NCBI GenBank assembly: GCA_016218885.1
Contig: JACRCT010000581.1
Coordinates: 1-33,828, forward strand
Direction: 5' to 3'
Length of the DNA stretch: 33,828 nucleotides
Origin: Deltaproteobacteria bacterium
GTDB taxonomy: Bacteria; Myxococcota; Myxococcia; Myxococcales; UBA5297
Below the pieces are notes generated by a model. It was not told the origin of the DNA, did no database searches, and saw nothing but the letters and a program-made list of their open reading frames with translations. Shown in pieces: positions 20,161-29,181 of this stretch (position 1 is the first letter of the stretch; each line of letters starts with the position of its first letter). The position numbers and the translations under genes are program-made.

Positions 20161-20209
20161 GCGCCTTGAAAGGGCAACCCATGGGTAAGGGGGTCCTTTT
20201 CGGGTCTTT

Positions 20210-20238
20210 GTCGATAGTACAAGCGTTTTACTATCGAC
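20210..20238. promoter_or_regulatory. Operator-like perfect 10-bp inverted repeat (site 1) upstream of marR
   Basis: GTCGATAGTA-CAAGCGTTT-TACTATCGAC. Confidence 0.65.
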
Positions 20239-20388
20239 CAGCGGTGGCCACGTGGCTCGCCCTCCAGGGATGCTGGGGGCTCCTCCCTGTGACGCATGGG
20301 GCTGGGCCGAGTCAGATGGCTGCCTCGGGATGGGGCTCTCTGCGCCCGTCCTTGGCCCTCAGGCGAGGAGGCTTGCGAACGGAAAGTG

Positions 20389-20417
20389 GTCGATGGTAAA
20401 GCCTTTTTACCGTCATG
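20389..20417. promoter_or_regulatory. Operator-like inverted repeat (site 2) overlapping the marR start codon
   Basis: GTCGATGGTAAAGCCTTTTTACCGTCATG: gap-free alignment to site 1, GGTAAA/TTTACC inverted repeat. Confidence 0.6.
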
Positions 20418-20846
20418 CCCAGGATGACCCTTGACCCCCTGTTCCTTCTGCTGCGCACCGTCTTCGAGGACTTGCTCGGTTCGCTTCGGCGCGAGCTTCC
20501 GAGGAGAGGCTTCGATGATCTTCATTCCTCGCAGTACGTCTTCTTCGAGGTGGCTCGCGACGGAGCGTCGCCCTCCGAGCTCGCAGCAGACCTCAAGCTG
20601 AGCAAGCAGTCGGTGAACCACCTCCTTGGCCAGCTTCAAGACCGCGGATACGTCTTGCGCGATGAGGGGCAGGACGCTCGCTCCCGCCGCGTCCACCTCA
20701 CTGAGAAGGGTCACGCGGCCGCGGCGGCGATTCGCTCTATCCTCGACGGCTACGAGCGCCGCTGGGCGGAGGACATGGGCGAGAAGGACCTTGACTCCCT
20801 GCTCTCCACGCTCGCGCGCATGGTGCGGATTCTAGAGGAGGGATGA
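20415..20846 (+). CDS. MarR-family transcriptional regulator
   Basis: SPSELAADLKLSKQSVNHLLGQLQDRGYVLRDEGQDARSRRVHLTEKGHAAAAAIRSI: winged-helix with MarR wing DxRSRRxxLTxKG. Confidence 0.9.
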   Translation: MPRMTLDPLFLLLRTVFEDLLGSLRRELPRRGFDDLHSSQYVFFEVARDGASPSELAADLKLSKQSVNHLLGQLQDRGYVLRDEGQDARSRRVHLTEKGHAAAAAIRSILDGYERRWAEDMGEKDLDSLLSTLARMVRILEEG

Positions 20847-20947
20847 ATGCCGGTCGGGAGCGATGGCGATTCCAAGCTCCCTCGTAAGGTCGAGGGCTTG
20901 AGCTGTCTTGCATCGTCCCCTCGGGCGCAGTGCCTGTCTACAGCAGC

Positions 20948-20984
20948 GCCGGCTGCGCACAATGAGGTGCGCGCAGCAACCGGC
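20948..20984 (+). terminator. Bulged hairpin downstream of marR, possible terminator
   Basis: GCCGG-CTGCGCAC-AATGAG-GTGCGC-GCAG-CAA-CCGGC followed by TTCTCC. Confidence 0.4.
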
Positions 20985-21020
20985 TTCTCCAAGCGCGTGG
21001 TCCTCTAGAATGGCGGTCGC

Positions 21021-22757
21021 ATGAGCCTAGGCGCCCCCATAGGTCTGCTGGCGCTTCTCGCGGTCCCAATTCTCGTCGGTCTCTACTTCCTGCGCCGGCG
21101 GCAGCCCCCCAGAGTCGTGAGCGCGCTCTTTCTGTGGGTTTCGCCCGATCAGCGTGCTGAGGCGGGGCCCAAGCTCCAGCGCTTCTCGCGCGAGGTTTCG
21201 CTGGCGCTGGAGATCGCCGCGACGCTCGCCGCCACCGGATTCCTCGCTGACTTGCGCCTGGGCGCCTCCGCTGCGGAACGCCAAACGGTCCTGGTCCTTG
21301 ACGGCAGCATGTCGATGTCCGCCCGCCTGCCTTTAGGGCGCACCGTCGCCGAGGAGGCGCTCGAAAACGCCAAGCGCCTGGCCCTGGAGGACGGAGGGCG
21401 AGTGACGCTGATCGCCTCCGGCTTGCGCCCGCGCCTCCTCTGCGGACCAGCCGCCCCCTCCTCGGAGCTCGACGCGCTGAAGCTCTGGCCGTCTGGCCCT
21501 GCTCATGACCTCCAACCCGCGCTTCGCCTAGCGCACGAGATAGCGGGGCCTCGCAATCGTGTCCGGCTGATCACCGATGGGGCTCCAGAGCCCTTGCCAG
21601 AGGGCGTCGAGGTGCTCGCCATCGGCCAGGACCTGGACAATGACGCCTTCACGGCCGCCCTTCGCGCCGACCGTGGGGGCGTGGCCCACCTCGCCCTGCG
21701 CATCGCGCACTTCGGCCGCTCTCGCGCGGACATTCCCGTCGTCCTGCGCAGCGAGGCCGGTCAGGTATTGCGGCAAGAAAGACTGTCCTTCGAGCCCGGA
21801 GAGGAGAAGGCGCTCCGCATCGAGCTCGCCCACGCCGGGACCATCCTTGTCGAGCTGCCCGACGACGCCCTGCCTGCAGATGGAGCTCTGCGCCTGCTGC
21901 CCCAGCCGCTTGGACCGCTCAAGATCGGGGTGGCCTTGCCTGACGGCCCGGCCGCGCAGAGCATCCTCCGCTTCTTGGCAGTCGACGGATTGGCAAGCGT
22001 CGGGGAGCCGGCCGATCTGGTGTTCGCTGCGCCCGGCCCTGGCCCGGTTGCGCCCTGGACCGTGGTGCTGGGCGTCGCAGGCGAGGGGAGGAGCCTGGTC
22101 GGGCCTTTCTTTGCTGACCGGCGCCATCCGCTGCTCGACGCCGTTCCCCTGGAAGGCCTGCTCTGGTTTGCCGGAGAGCCTGTTCCGGGCGCGCCCCTCG
22201 TCACCTCGGGTGACGCGATCCTCGTGAGCGAGGCGCCGGGACCCGTATTCCACGTCAACGCCGAGCTCGCGCGCTCCAACCTCCAGCGCACCGCGGCCTG
22301 GCCAGTCCTGCTGTCGAACCTGCTCGCGATGCGCCGCGATGCCCTGCCCGGCTTCGTGCGCCACAACCCGGCGCTGGACGAGGAGTTGACGGTCAACATC
22401 GTGCCTGGCGCTCTCTGGACTCTCGAGGGGCCGGCCACCGAGCAGGCGCTGCGTGGAGAAGGGACGCTCCGCCTGCCGGCGCCGGCAGCTCCGGGTCGCT
22501 ACCGGCTGAAGCGCGATGGCAGGGTCGCGGACGAGCTCGAGGTCTTGCCGATCGACCGCCGAGAGTCGGACCTGCGCGATCGCAGTGCCCGAAGGGTGCC
22601 CTCGCCGTTGCCGGTGGGCCGCATCGCCGCCGATCGCCCGCGAAGCTCGGTCCCGCTGCTGCTGCTGGTCGCATTGCTCTGCCTGGACTGGGTGGTGACC
22701 TCCCGGGCGGGTGGATCTCGGCTCGGACCCCGCAAGGGCGATGGGGCGCGGATCTGA
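21021..22757 (+). CDS. BatA/VWA-type membrane protein
   Basis: N-terminal membrane segment LLALLAVPILVGLYFLRRRQPPRVVSALFLW typical of BatA-like proteins; TVLVLDGSMSMSAR (MIDAS-like DxSxS), RVRLITDGAPEP; C-terminal TM LLLLVALLCLDWVVTSR. Confidence 0.78.
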   Translation: MSLGAPIGLLALLAVPILVGLYFLRRRQPPRVVSALFLWVSPDQRAEAGPKLQRFSREVSLALEIAATLAATGFLADLRLGASAAERQTVLVLDGSMSMSARLPLGRTVAEEALENAKRLALEDGGRVTLIASGLRPRLLCGPAAPSSELDALKLWPSGPAHDLQPALRLAHEIAGPRNRVRLITDGAPEPLPEGVEVLAIGQDLDNDAFTAALRADRGGVAHLALRIAHFGRSRADIPVVLRSEAGQVLRQERLSFEPGEEKALRIELAHAGTILVELPDDALPADGALRLLPQPLGPLKIGVALPDGPAAQSILRFLAVDGLASVGEPADLVFAAPGPGPVAPWTVVLGVAGEGRSLVGPFFADRRHPLLDAVPLEGLLWFAGEPVPGAPLVTSGDAILVSEAPGPVFHVNAELARSNLQRTAAWPVLLSNLLAMRRDALPGFVRHNPALDEELTVNIVPGALWTLEGPATEQALRGEGTLRLPAPAAPGRYRLKRDGRVADELEVLPIDRRESDLRDRSARRVPSPLPVGRIAADRPRSSVPLLLLVALLCLDWVVTSRAGGSRLGPRKGDGARI

Positions 22758-23093
22758 AGAGCGCCTGGAGAGAGCGGGAGATGCGTGTCTGCTCGATGCT
22801 CGTCTGGTGTCCCAGGGCACCGTGTTCAACACCACGGTCTGGTACGCCGGCGTCGCCACGACCTTCGAGTTCCAGTTTCTTCCATAGCGAAGGAACGCCG
22901 CTCAATCGACCAGCCGCGGCAGGCTCCTGGAGACGGCCATCGGGGCGGAAATGGGCTCGCTCGCCATCACAGCGCCACTCGGGCTTCGGGACGTGGATTC
23001 GCTGCGTTCCGCGGGTTGCGGAAGCCGCTCAGGTAGGTGAGCCAAGGCCGCCGGCCTGTTGATCGGACACCCGCGAGGCGCGATAAACCTGGC

Positions 23094-24848
23094 ATGCCCG
23101 AGATCGATTCGAAGCGATTCGCGAAGCTCTTCCAGCGAGCGTTGGCCAAAGGGGGCTCGGTCGCCGAGGCAGACGTGAGCAAGCTGCAGGACGCGCGGCG
23201 CCAGATCACCAACGCCAAGGAGGGCGCGGCCGCCGACGGGCTGCTGTCGATGCTGCGCCACGACTGCGAGCTCGACAGCTTCGAGGTCGCCCCGGCGCGC
23301 AAGGCGCTGGGGGTGCTGTTGGGCGTCTCCAAGGGCCCGCTGCCCGTCGACCTCGAGAAGGTGCTCGCCGGCGCGGTTCCGCAGGCCAACGTCCGGGTCA
23401 AGCACTACGACCTCGCCTTCGACCTCTCCAAGGACGGGGCCGCCTTCCCCGCCCGTGCCATCATCCACCTCGAGAGGAAGGCCCCCCAGGAGGCGGTGCT
23501 GGAGGCCAACGCCTCGAGGCTGCACATCGGCCAGGTGCTCGTCGATGGCAAGCCGGCGCCTTTCGAGGTCAGGGACAACCGGGTCCACGTCTTTGCCCCG
23601 GGGGCCAAGAGGCTGGATATCGGCTACACCATCAAGCCGACCACGCCCGGCGATTCGTCGTACGGGCTCATCCATGACAAGTACAGCGGACGGATGTGGA
23701 CCATGACCTGGCCCTACAACACCGGCGCGCTCTTTCCTTCCAACTCGGCGCCTGCCGACGGGGCGACCTCCAGCGTCACCGTCAAGGTCGCTGACGGCAA
23801 GCAGGTGGTGGCCGGTGGAGACCTCGAGAATGGCGCCTTCCAGCTCAAGGCCAACTCGCCCGCCTACGGCATCGCCTTCTACGTCGATCCCAGCTTCGAG
23901 CGCTGCAGCCCCAGCAGCAGTGCCGGCGCAGTCGAGGTCAGCGGCTTCGGGGCAGCCGGCGAGGGCATCAGCGCGGATGTGCGCGCCGGATACCTGGAGA
24001 CCGCCAGGAAGGCGGTCGACTTCTACAGCCAGTGGCTGGGTCGCTACGAGTATGGCGACTCCCTGCGGCTGGTAGAGATCAGCGGTGGGATGGGGGGCAT
24101 GGAGCACACCGGCGCGGTAGCCATCATGACCAGCACGGCCCTCAGCGAGTCCTACTCCAAGGAGACCGCCGCGCACGAGGTGGCCCACCACTGGTTCGGC
24201 GACAACCTGCGCATCAAGGACTGGGGCGACTTCTGGATGAGCGAGGGCTTCACCACCTACGCCACTCATCGCTTCTTCAAGGCGACCGATGGCGACTCGA
24301 GATGGTGCGAGCTGTGGGACCGAGCCAAGGGCGAAGTGCAGTCGGCGCTGCAGTACAGCCCGCACGCCCTCTCGGCTCCCGCCCACACCGACGTCAACGA
24401 GATCTTCGACTCCATCTCCTACGAGATGGGCGGCTGGATGATGCGGATGATCGAGGCCCAGCTGGGCACGCCCGAGTTCGACGAGCTGATCAAGGGCTGG
24501 TACTCCAAGAACAAGGGTAAGGCCGTCTCCACCGAGGGGTTCATCGCTTTCGCCAAACAGACGACCGGCCGAGACCTGGCGCCCTTCTTCAAGGACTGGG
24601 GTCACATCACCGCGGTGCCCTCGTTCAAGGCCGATGTCACCTCCAGAGGCAGCTCGGTCAAAGTGGCCCTCAGAGCCCAGACGCCGGTGCCTGACGGCGT
24701 CCTGCTGCCGCTGCGGATCGAGGGTGAGGGCGGCAAGACCAAGACGGTGATGGTCGACCCGGCCCAGCCCTTGACTGTCGATGCCGGATTCGAGGTCACG
24801 GGCTGGACCTGGGACCCCGAGCGCACCGTGCTCGCCTACGTGGACTAG
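23094..24848 (+). CDS. M1-family (aminopeptidase N-like) metallopeptidase
   Basis: HEVAHHWFGDNLRIKDWGDFWMSEGFTTY (HExxH-x18-E) and GGMGGMEHTGAVAI. Confidence 0.92.
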   Translation: MPEIDSKRFAKLFQRALAKGGSVAEADVSKLQDARRQITNAKEGAAADGLLSMLRHDCELDSFEVAPARKALGVLLGVSKGPLPVDLEKVLAGAVPQANVRVKHYDLAFDLSKDGAAFPARAIIHLERKAPQEAVLEANASRLHIGQVLVDGKPAPFEVRDNRVHVFAPGAKRLDIGYTIKPTTPGDSSYGLIHDKYSGRMWTMTWPYNTGALFPSNSAPADGATSSVTVKVADGKQVVAGGDLENGAFQLKANSPAYGIAFYVDPSFERCSPSSSAGAVEVSGFGAAGEGISADVRAGYLETARKAVDFYSQWLGRYEYGDSLRLVEISGGMGGMEHTGAVAIMTSTALSESYSKETAAHEVAHHWFGDNLRIKDWGDFWMSEGFTTYATHRFFKATDGDSRWCELWDRAKGEVQSALQYSPHALSAPAHTDVNEIFDSISYEMGGWMMRMIEAQLGTPEFDELIKGWYSKNKGKAVSTEGFIAFAKQTTGRDLAPFFKDWGHITAVPSFKADVTSRGSSVKVALRAQTPVPDGVLLPLRIEGEGGKTKTVMVDPAQPLTVDAGFEVTGWTWDPERTVLAYVD

Positions 24849-25099
24849 CCCGCCACGCCGCCTTCGAGATCATCCTTGCCCGCGATTCCAAAAAGAAGGG
24901 GCGCATCGACGAGGGCCCGAGGGACGAAGACGGAAAGCTGGGCTCGGACCTGGGCACCCACGCCTATGTCGCCGCCGGTCGCAGCGCGGACCGCAAGCTC
25001 GCAGGAATCATGATCGGCTCGGTGGAGACGTAGCAGTCCGCCTTCGGGGCCGACAGCGGCCGCGTCCTGCGTCGAGTGCGGGCCCTGTGCCACTGTGCT

Positions 25100-26539
25100 C
25101 TAGGGAACCCAGACCGTGCCGTGGCCCTGGTCCCACAGATCGCGCAATGCCTCGAAGTAGTTCCGAGACAAGTGGTCGGCGATTCGGTAGTAGCCGTTGG
25201 GCTTGCTGGTGACGGTCCCGACAAACTCCAGCATGTCGGCGGCGAAGTGAGCGCGCTCCATCCGGATTCTCTGGTGGACCGTCTCGGGGGGCCTGCCGAG
25301 GCTGATGGTGGCTCCGCTCGCCCTCGAGCTCAGCGCGGCGTAGATGGCGTGGGGACGCACGAAGGTCCGCCCCTGCGCATCCGGCATCTGCGTGGGAGGC
25401 ACCTGCGTCACCGGGTCATCCCGATAGCCATAGGTGTGGTAGGGGATGCCGAGCGCGTCGAGGCTCTCCTTCAGGCCGTTCTCGAAGGCGAGGTCGCCGA
25501 CCGAGGGCTGGGCGAACGTCTCCAAGACGGCCGGGGGCTTGGCCGAGGAATCCCGCAGCGCCTCGAGGATCTCCGGGTCGTTGACCGCCCGCGCCATGGC
25601 CAGCTCGGCGGTTGCGGCACCGAGGCTGTGGCCGGTGAGGACGACGGTGCGGTCGTGGCTGGCCGCATCCAGGACTTCCCCACGGATGCTGGGCCAGACG
25701 GTGTCGAGGTGCTCAGCGAAGCCGAAGTGCACCGCTCCGGCGCCAAAGCCACGCTCGGGTCCATCGGCCATCTCGAAGCTTCCGGACGACATGCAGCCCA
25801 CGGTGGCGTCCCGGGCGGCATCGACCAAGTTGCTGGTTCCACGGATGGCCACCATGGTGAGCCGGTCGTCCTCGCGCGTCCCGACCAGGACGCGGGCGCC
25901 GGGGAGGCTCCGCTTCTTGCCGTCGATGACCCGGCAGGTGTCGAACTGCGACCGCAGCGCCTCCCGGATTTGCTCGACATCGGACTGGTTGGAGCAAGCC
26001 ACGACCTGGGCGGCAAGCAGCGCGTTGGCTCCACCCACGCTTCGAATCGAGGCGGCTGCGTCGTAGCCGATTCGCTTGGCCTCGAAGGGCGAGGGAGGCT
26101 TCGCTGCGCCGGTGACTGCTTCAGCGTCACCGCTCGGCGCGTGCTTCAGGCTGCGTTGGGCCGCTGAACAGAGGTTCCTGGCCTCGGTGACGCTCTTCTC
26201 GATGAGGTCGGCGATGAATGGGAAGTCCTCATCGCTCTCCATCGATTGCGCGGTCTTCTGCAGCTGCTCAATCTGGGCGGCAAGGGACTTTGACGTGAGG
26301 TCCATCTTCGAGGCCAGGGTCTGGACCGCCTGCAAGATCTCCGAGAAGGTCAACCGTCGTCCCTGGCGTGCCTCGGTCATCTCGATCGCCACCGGGCTGC
26401 TCTTGCGGACGGCCATCCCATCCCGCTGAGCCGAGGAGCCTGGCGCGGCGGCTTGGGGGGCCGATGCAGGCTTGGCCACTTTGGCGTCAGCGGCTCGTCG
26501 AGCTCCGGGTCGTCTGGTCGAGTTGGAGACACTGGGCAT
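25100..26539 (-). CDS. Class-3 (fungal-type) lipase-like alpha/beta hydrolase
   Basis: TVVLTGHSLGAATAELAMARAVNDPEI nucleophile elbow, LVGTREDDRLTMVAIRGTSNLVDAARDAT, QPSVGDLAFENGL. Confidence 0.82.
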   Translation of the reverse strand: MPSVSNSTRRPGARRAADAKVAKPASAPQAAAPGSSAQRDGMAVRKSSPVAIEMTEARQGRRLTFSEILQAVQTLASKMDLTSKSLAAQIEQLQKTAQSMESDEDFPFIADLIEKSVTEARNLCSAAQRSLKHAPSGDAEAVTGAAKPPSPFEAKRIGYDAAASIRSVGGANALLAAQVVACSNQSDVEQIREALRSQFDTCRVIDGKKRSLPGARVLVGTREDDRLTMVAIRGTSNLVDAARDATVGCMSSGSFEMADGPERGFGAGAVHFGFAEHLDTVWPSIRGEVLDAASHDRTVVLTGHSLGAATAELAMARAVNDPEILEALRDSSAKPPAVLETFAQPSVGDLAFENGLKESLDALGIPYHTYGYRDDPVTQVPPTQMPDAQGRTFVRPHAIYAALSSRASGATISLGRPPETVHQRIRMERAHFAADMLEFVGTVTSKPNGYYRIADHLSRNYFEALRDLWDQGHGTVWVP

Positions 26540-26657
26540 TGCGGCTCTCGAGTTGGAGGGGGCGTGGGAGCCCGTCGGGTTGAAGCCGCAAGGATTCTCT
26601 CACGAACCCTCGTGGGCTGGCGACTGCTGGAGATTCGCTCCCGACCCGGCGCGCCGC

Positions 26658-27839
26658 TCACCGCCGTGGCACCGACTCGGCGATGGCCTTCACCCGCTCC
26701 GCCAGCTCTGCGGTGAGCGCGAGCTCCCTCGCCAATGCGCCGGTCCGCACTGCGAGCTCGAACGCGGCCTCCACCTCGCAGTAAGCCCGCGGCCCGCGCA
26801 GACGCCCGAGCTTGTTCTGCGCCCATCTCTGGATCGCCCAGCCCGCCGCTGCCTTGGGGCCACCGAGGATCCCCACGCCCTCGGCCTGGTCCTCGTGCTC
26901 GAGCAGCACCGCGACCTCGGCGTATGAGGGGATGAGCCCGGTGAACACGCCGCGGGGCATGCGCCCGGGAAGACCGTGCGCCGCCAACGCCTCGCGGCAG
27001 CGGCGGTACAGGCGATCCGAGTAGCGCGGGTCGGGCGCCCCCGACTTGCGTTGCGCGCGGTACAGCGTGCGGTAGCCAGGCAGCAGATCGGCGTGCCGCT
27101 CCTGCAGCGCCGCGAGATAGGTGTCCTGCTGCACCCCTGGGCGCAAGGTGAGGCCCGAGAAGCAGACGAAGCCCACCCCGGCGGCAGCGGCGCGCGCCAC
27201 CAGCGCGTGGATCTGGTCTGGCTGGTCGGAGAGCCCGGGGAGCAGGGGCATGGCCATGATCCCGGTGGAGAGGCCCCGCCCGCGGGCCGCCTCGAGGATG
27301 CGAAACCGCTCGGCCATGGGCGCCGCGCCCGGCTCCAGCTCCTCGCGCAGCCGCTCGTCGGTGGTGGCGACGCTGAAGGAGAGCACCGCGCGGCGCTGGG
27401 TGTTGATGCGCTCAAGCAGGTCGAGGTCGCGCTCCACCAGCGCCGACTTGGTGAGGACGTGCACCGGCAGCTTCAGGCTCAGGGCGAGCTCGAGCACGCC
27501 GCGCGCGAGGCGGTACTGCTGCTCCGCGGGCTGGTAGGCGTCGCACACCCCGCCGCCCACCAGGACGAAGCCCGGCTCGCGCGCACGGGCGAGCTCGCCC
27601 TCGAGCACCTCCAGCGCATTCACCTTGACCTGGATGTCCCGCGCGAACTCGCCCTCCACCCGGTAGCGCTCGGACCGGCCGTCGCAATACTCGCAGCCGT
27701 GCTCGCAGCCGCGGTAGAGGTTGATCCCGAAGCGGCCCAGGAACCAGGGGTCGGCCGGGAAGGCGGCCCGGGCGATGGACCGGGCCTGGATCTCGCGGAA
27801 GCGGGCGGGGCCGGCGACGGCAGGGGCGAGATCGGTCAC
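26658..27839 (-). CDS. Radical SAM protein (spore photoproduct lyase-like / Rv2578c-like)
   Basis: FGINLYRGCEHGCEYCDGRSERYRVEGEFARDIQVKVNA: CxxxCxxC cluster motif; LSTGIMAMPLLPGLSDQPDQIHALV. Confidence 0.9.
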   Translation of the reverse strand: MTDLAPAVAGPARFREIQARSIARAAFPADPWFLGRFGINLYRGCEHGCEYCDGRSERYRVEGEFARDIQVKVNALEVLEGELARAREPGFVLVGGGVCDAYQPAEQQYRLARGVLELALSLKLPVHVLTKSALVERDLDLLERINTQRRAVLSFSVATTDERLREELEPGAAPMAERFRILEAARGRGLSTGIMAMPLLPGLSDQPDQIHALVARAAAAGVGFVCFSGLTLRPGVQQDTYLAALQERHADLLPGYRTLYRAQRKSGAPDPRYSDRLYRRCREALAAHGLPGRMPRGVFTGLIPSYAEVAVLLEHEDQAEGVGILGGPKAAAGWAIQRWAQNKLGRLRGPRAYCEVEAAFELAVRTGALARELALTAELAERVKAIAESVPRR

Positions 27840-28711
27840 GGCAGCAGGAGCGGTCCGGCCTGGAAGAGCGGCGCGCGGCGGGCGCGGTCGTCAGGATCGG
27901 CGACCAGCCATGCTCGCTCGTTGGCAGGCGAGATGACCAGACCCTCGACCTTGTGCCGCCCCTCCAGGCGATCCGACCACTCGACCTGGCCCCTCGCGTC
28001 GAGCACGCCGAGGACCGAGCCGGCGCAGGCTCCGTCCTCGTAGGGATCGTCGGTGTCCTCCGCTGCGGCCACGAACGCGATGCGCGGCTCGCCGGGGTCG
28101 AGCGGCGAGGCGTCGGTGAACCCCAGCGGCACGCCGTCGAGCTCGCCAAGCGCGACGGGGTGGACCTGCTGGACGAGGTCGGGGGTGAGGGCGCGGCCTG
28201 CTCGCAGGGCGGCGAGGACGCCCGCGAGATCGAGGTCGATCACCGCGTTGGCGCCCGCGGCGCCGTTGCCGCGCTGCAGGAGGCGCAGCCATGGGCCGCC
28301 GACCGCGCCGCCTTCGAGGTTCAGCTCGGGGAAGCGCTCGCGCAGCGATTGGTAGAGGGGCCGCAGCTCGACCGCCCGCGGCTTCGAGGAAGATGGCGAT
28401 GCCAGGGGCGGCTCGAGGAGAAAGCCGGTGCAGCGGTTGTCCGCGGAGCCAGAGCCCAGCGCCAGGAGCTGGCCTCCGGGGAGCATCGTCAGCGACTCGA
28501 GATCGGGCTTGAGACGCTTGCGGGAGTGGTGCTCGCTGGGGAGGTCGCCGGGGATACCCAGTGAGATCCGCGCGGCGCGGCGGCCGGTCGCGAGGTGGTA
28601 GGCGTCGAGGAAGTGCTCGTCGTCTGCGATGACGAAGAGGTGCCGACCGTCCCGGACCAATCCGCTGGCGGCGGAGACGTCCAGCTCGGCGATCAGGCGC
28701 AGGGGGATCAT
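27836..28711 (-). CDS. Beta-propeller-like hypothetical protein (DUF6929/DUF3616-like)
   Basis: ELDVSAASGLVRDGRHLFVIADDEHFLDAYHL..KPDLESLTMLPGGQLLALGSGS..KVEGLVISPANERAWLVADPDD; stop overlaps the radical SAM GTG start (GTGA). Confidence 0.6.
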   Translation of the reverse strand: MIPLRLIAELDVSAASGLVRDGRHLFVIADDEHFLDAYHLATGRRAARISLGIPGDLPSEHHSRKRLKPDLESLTMLPGGQLLALGSGSADNRCTGFLLEPPLASPSSSKPRAVELRPLYQSLRERFPELNLEGGAVGGPWLRLLQRGNGAAGANAVIDLDLAGVLAALRAGRALTPDLVQQVHPVALGELDGVPLGFTDASPLDPGEPRIAFVAAAEDTDDPYEDGACAGSVLGVLDARGQVEWSDRLEGRHKVEGLVISPANERAWLVADPDDRARRAPLFQAGPLLLP

Positions 28712-28915
28712 TGAGCAGCGAGGCTACCCCAATGCCCCCGCTCCCGCGCGGCTACCGCCAGTCGAGGACCGCGAGATGAGGCTCTTCACGGAGTTGGGGA
28801 GGGCGTCGCGCTTCCTGGCTGGGCCTTAAGACTCCAACGTGCCGTGCCGAGGGATCGCCGTCAGGAGCAAGACGACGGGCAGCAAAGGGGGAACGCGTCC
28901 TGATCGCGTCTCCGA

Positions 28916-28976
28916 GGAGGCCCACGACGCGGGGCTCCATCGCCGGCTCGGCTAGCAGCCGAGCGGGTGGGCCTCC
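28916..28976. other. Nested inverted repeat in the divergent intergenic region (possible structured RNA)
   Basis: Outer 10-bp arms GGAGGCCCAC (28916-28925) / GTGGGCCTCC (28967-28976) enclose the perfect 8-bp hairpin GCTCGGCT-AGC-AGCCGAGC (28946-28964). Confidence 0.5.
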
Positions 28977-29181
28977 AACGAAACGCTCAGGCAACTCGTC
29001 GATTCTTCCGCACTGCCATGCTCGTCTCGCTGTGGCATGGGTCGCATGTCCCCCGGGTTCCGATGACCCCCATTGCTGGACCACCTTCAATCCAGCTAGA
29101 CGTGAAGCTAGACAGGAAGACTATGCGCAAGCCTGGCCTGTGGGTGGAGTGCGTGACGAACACGCATCGTGAGAGGCGTTG

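Noticed and set aside
19783-20169. 128-aa ORF ending in (ELPRLPT)n repeats
   Set aside because: Repeat coding is only a by-product of the 21-bp period; the first repeat copy is out of frame and the N-terminal part shows no protein-like features.
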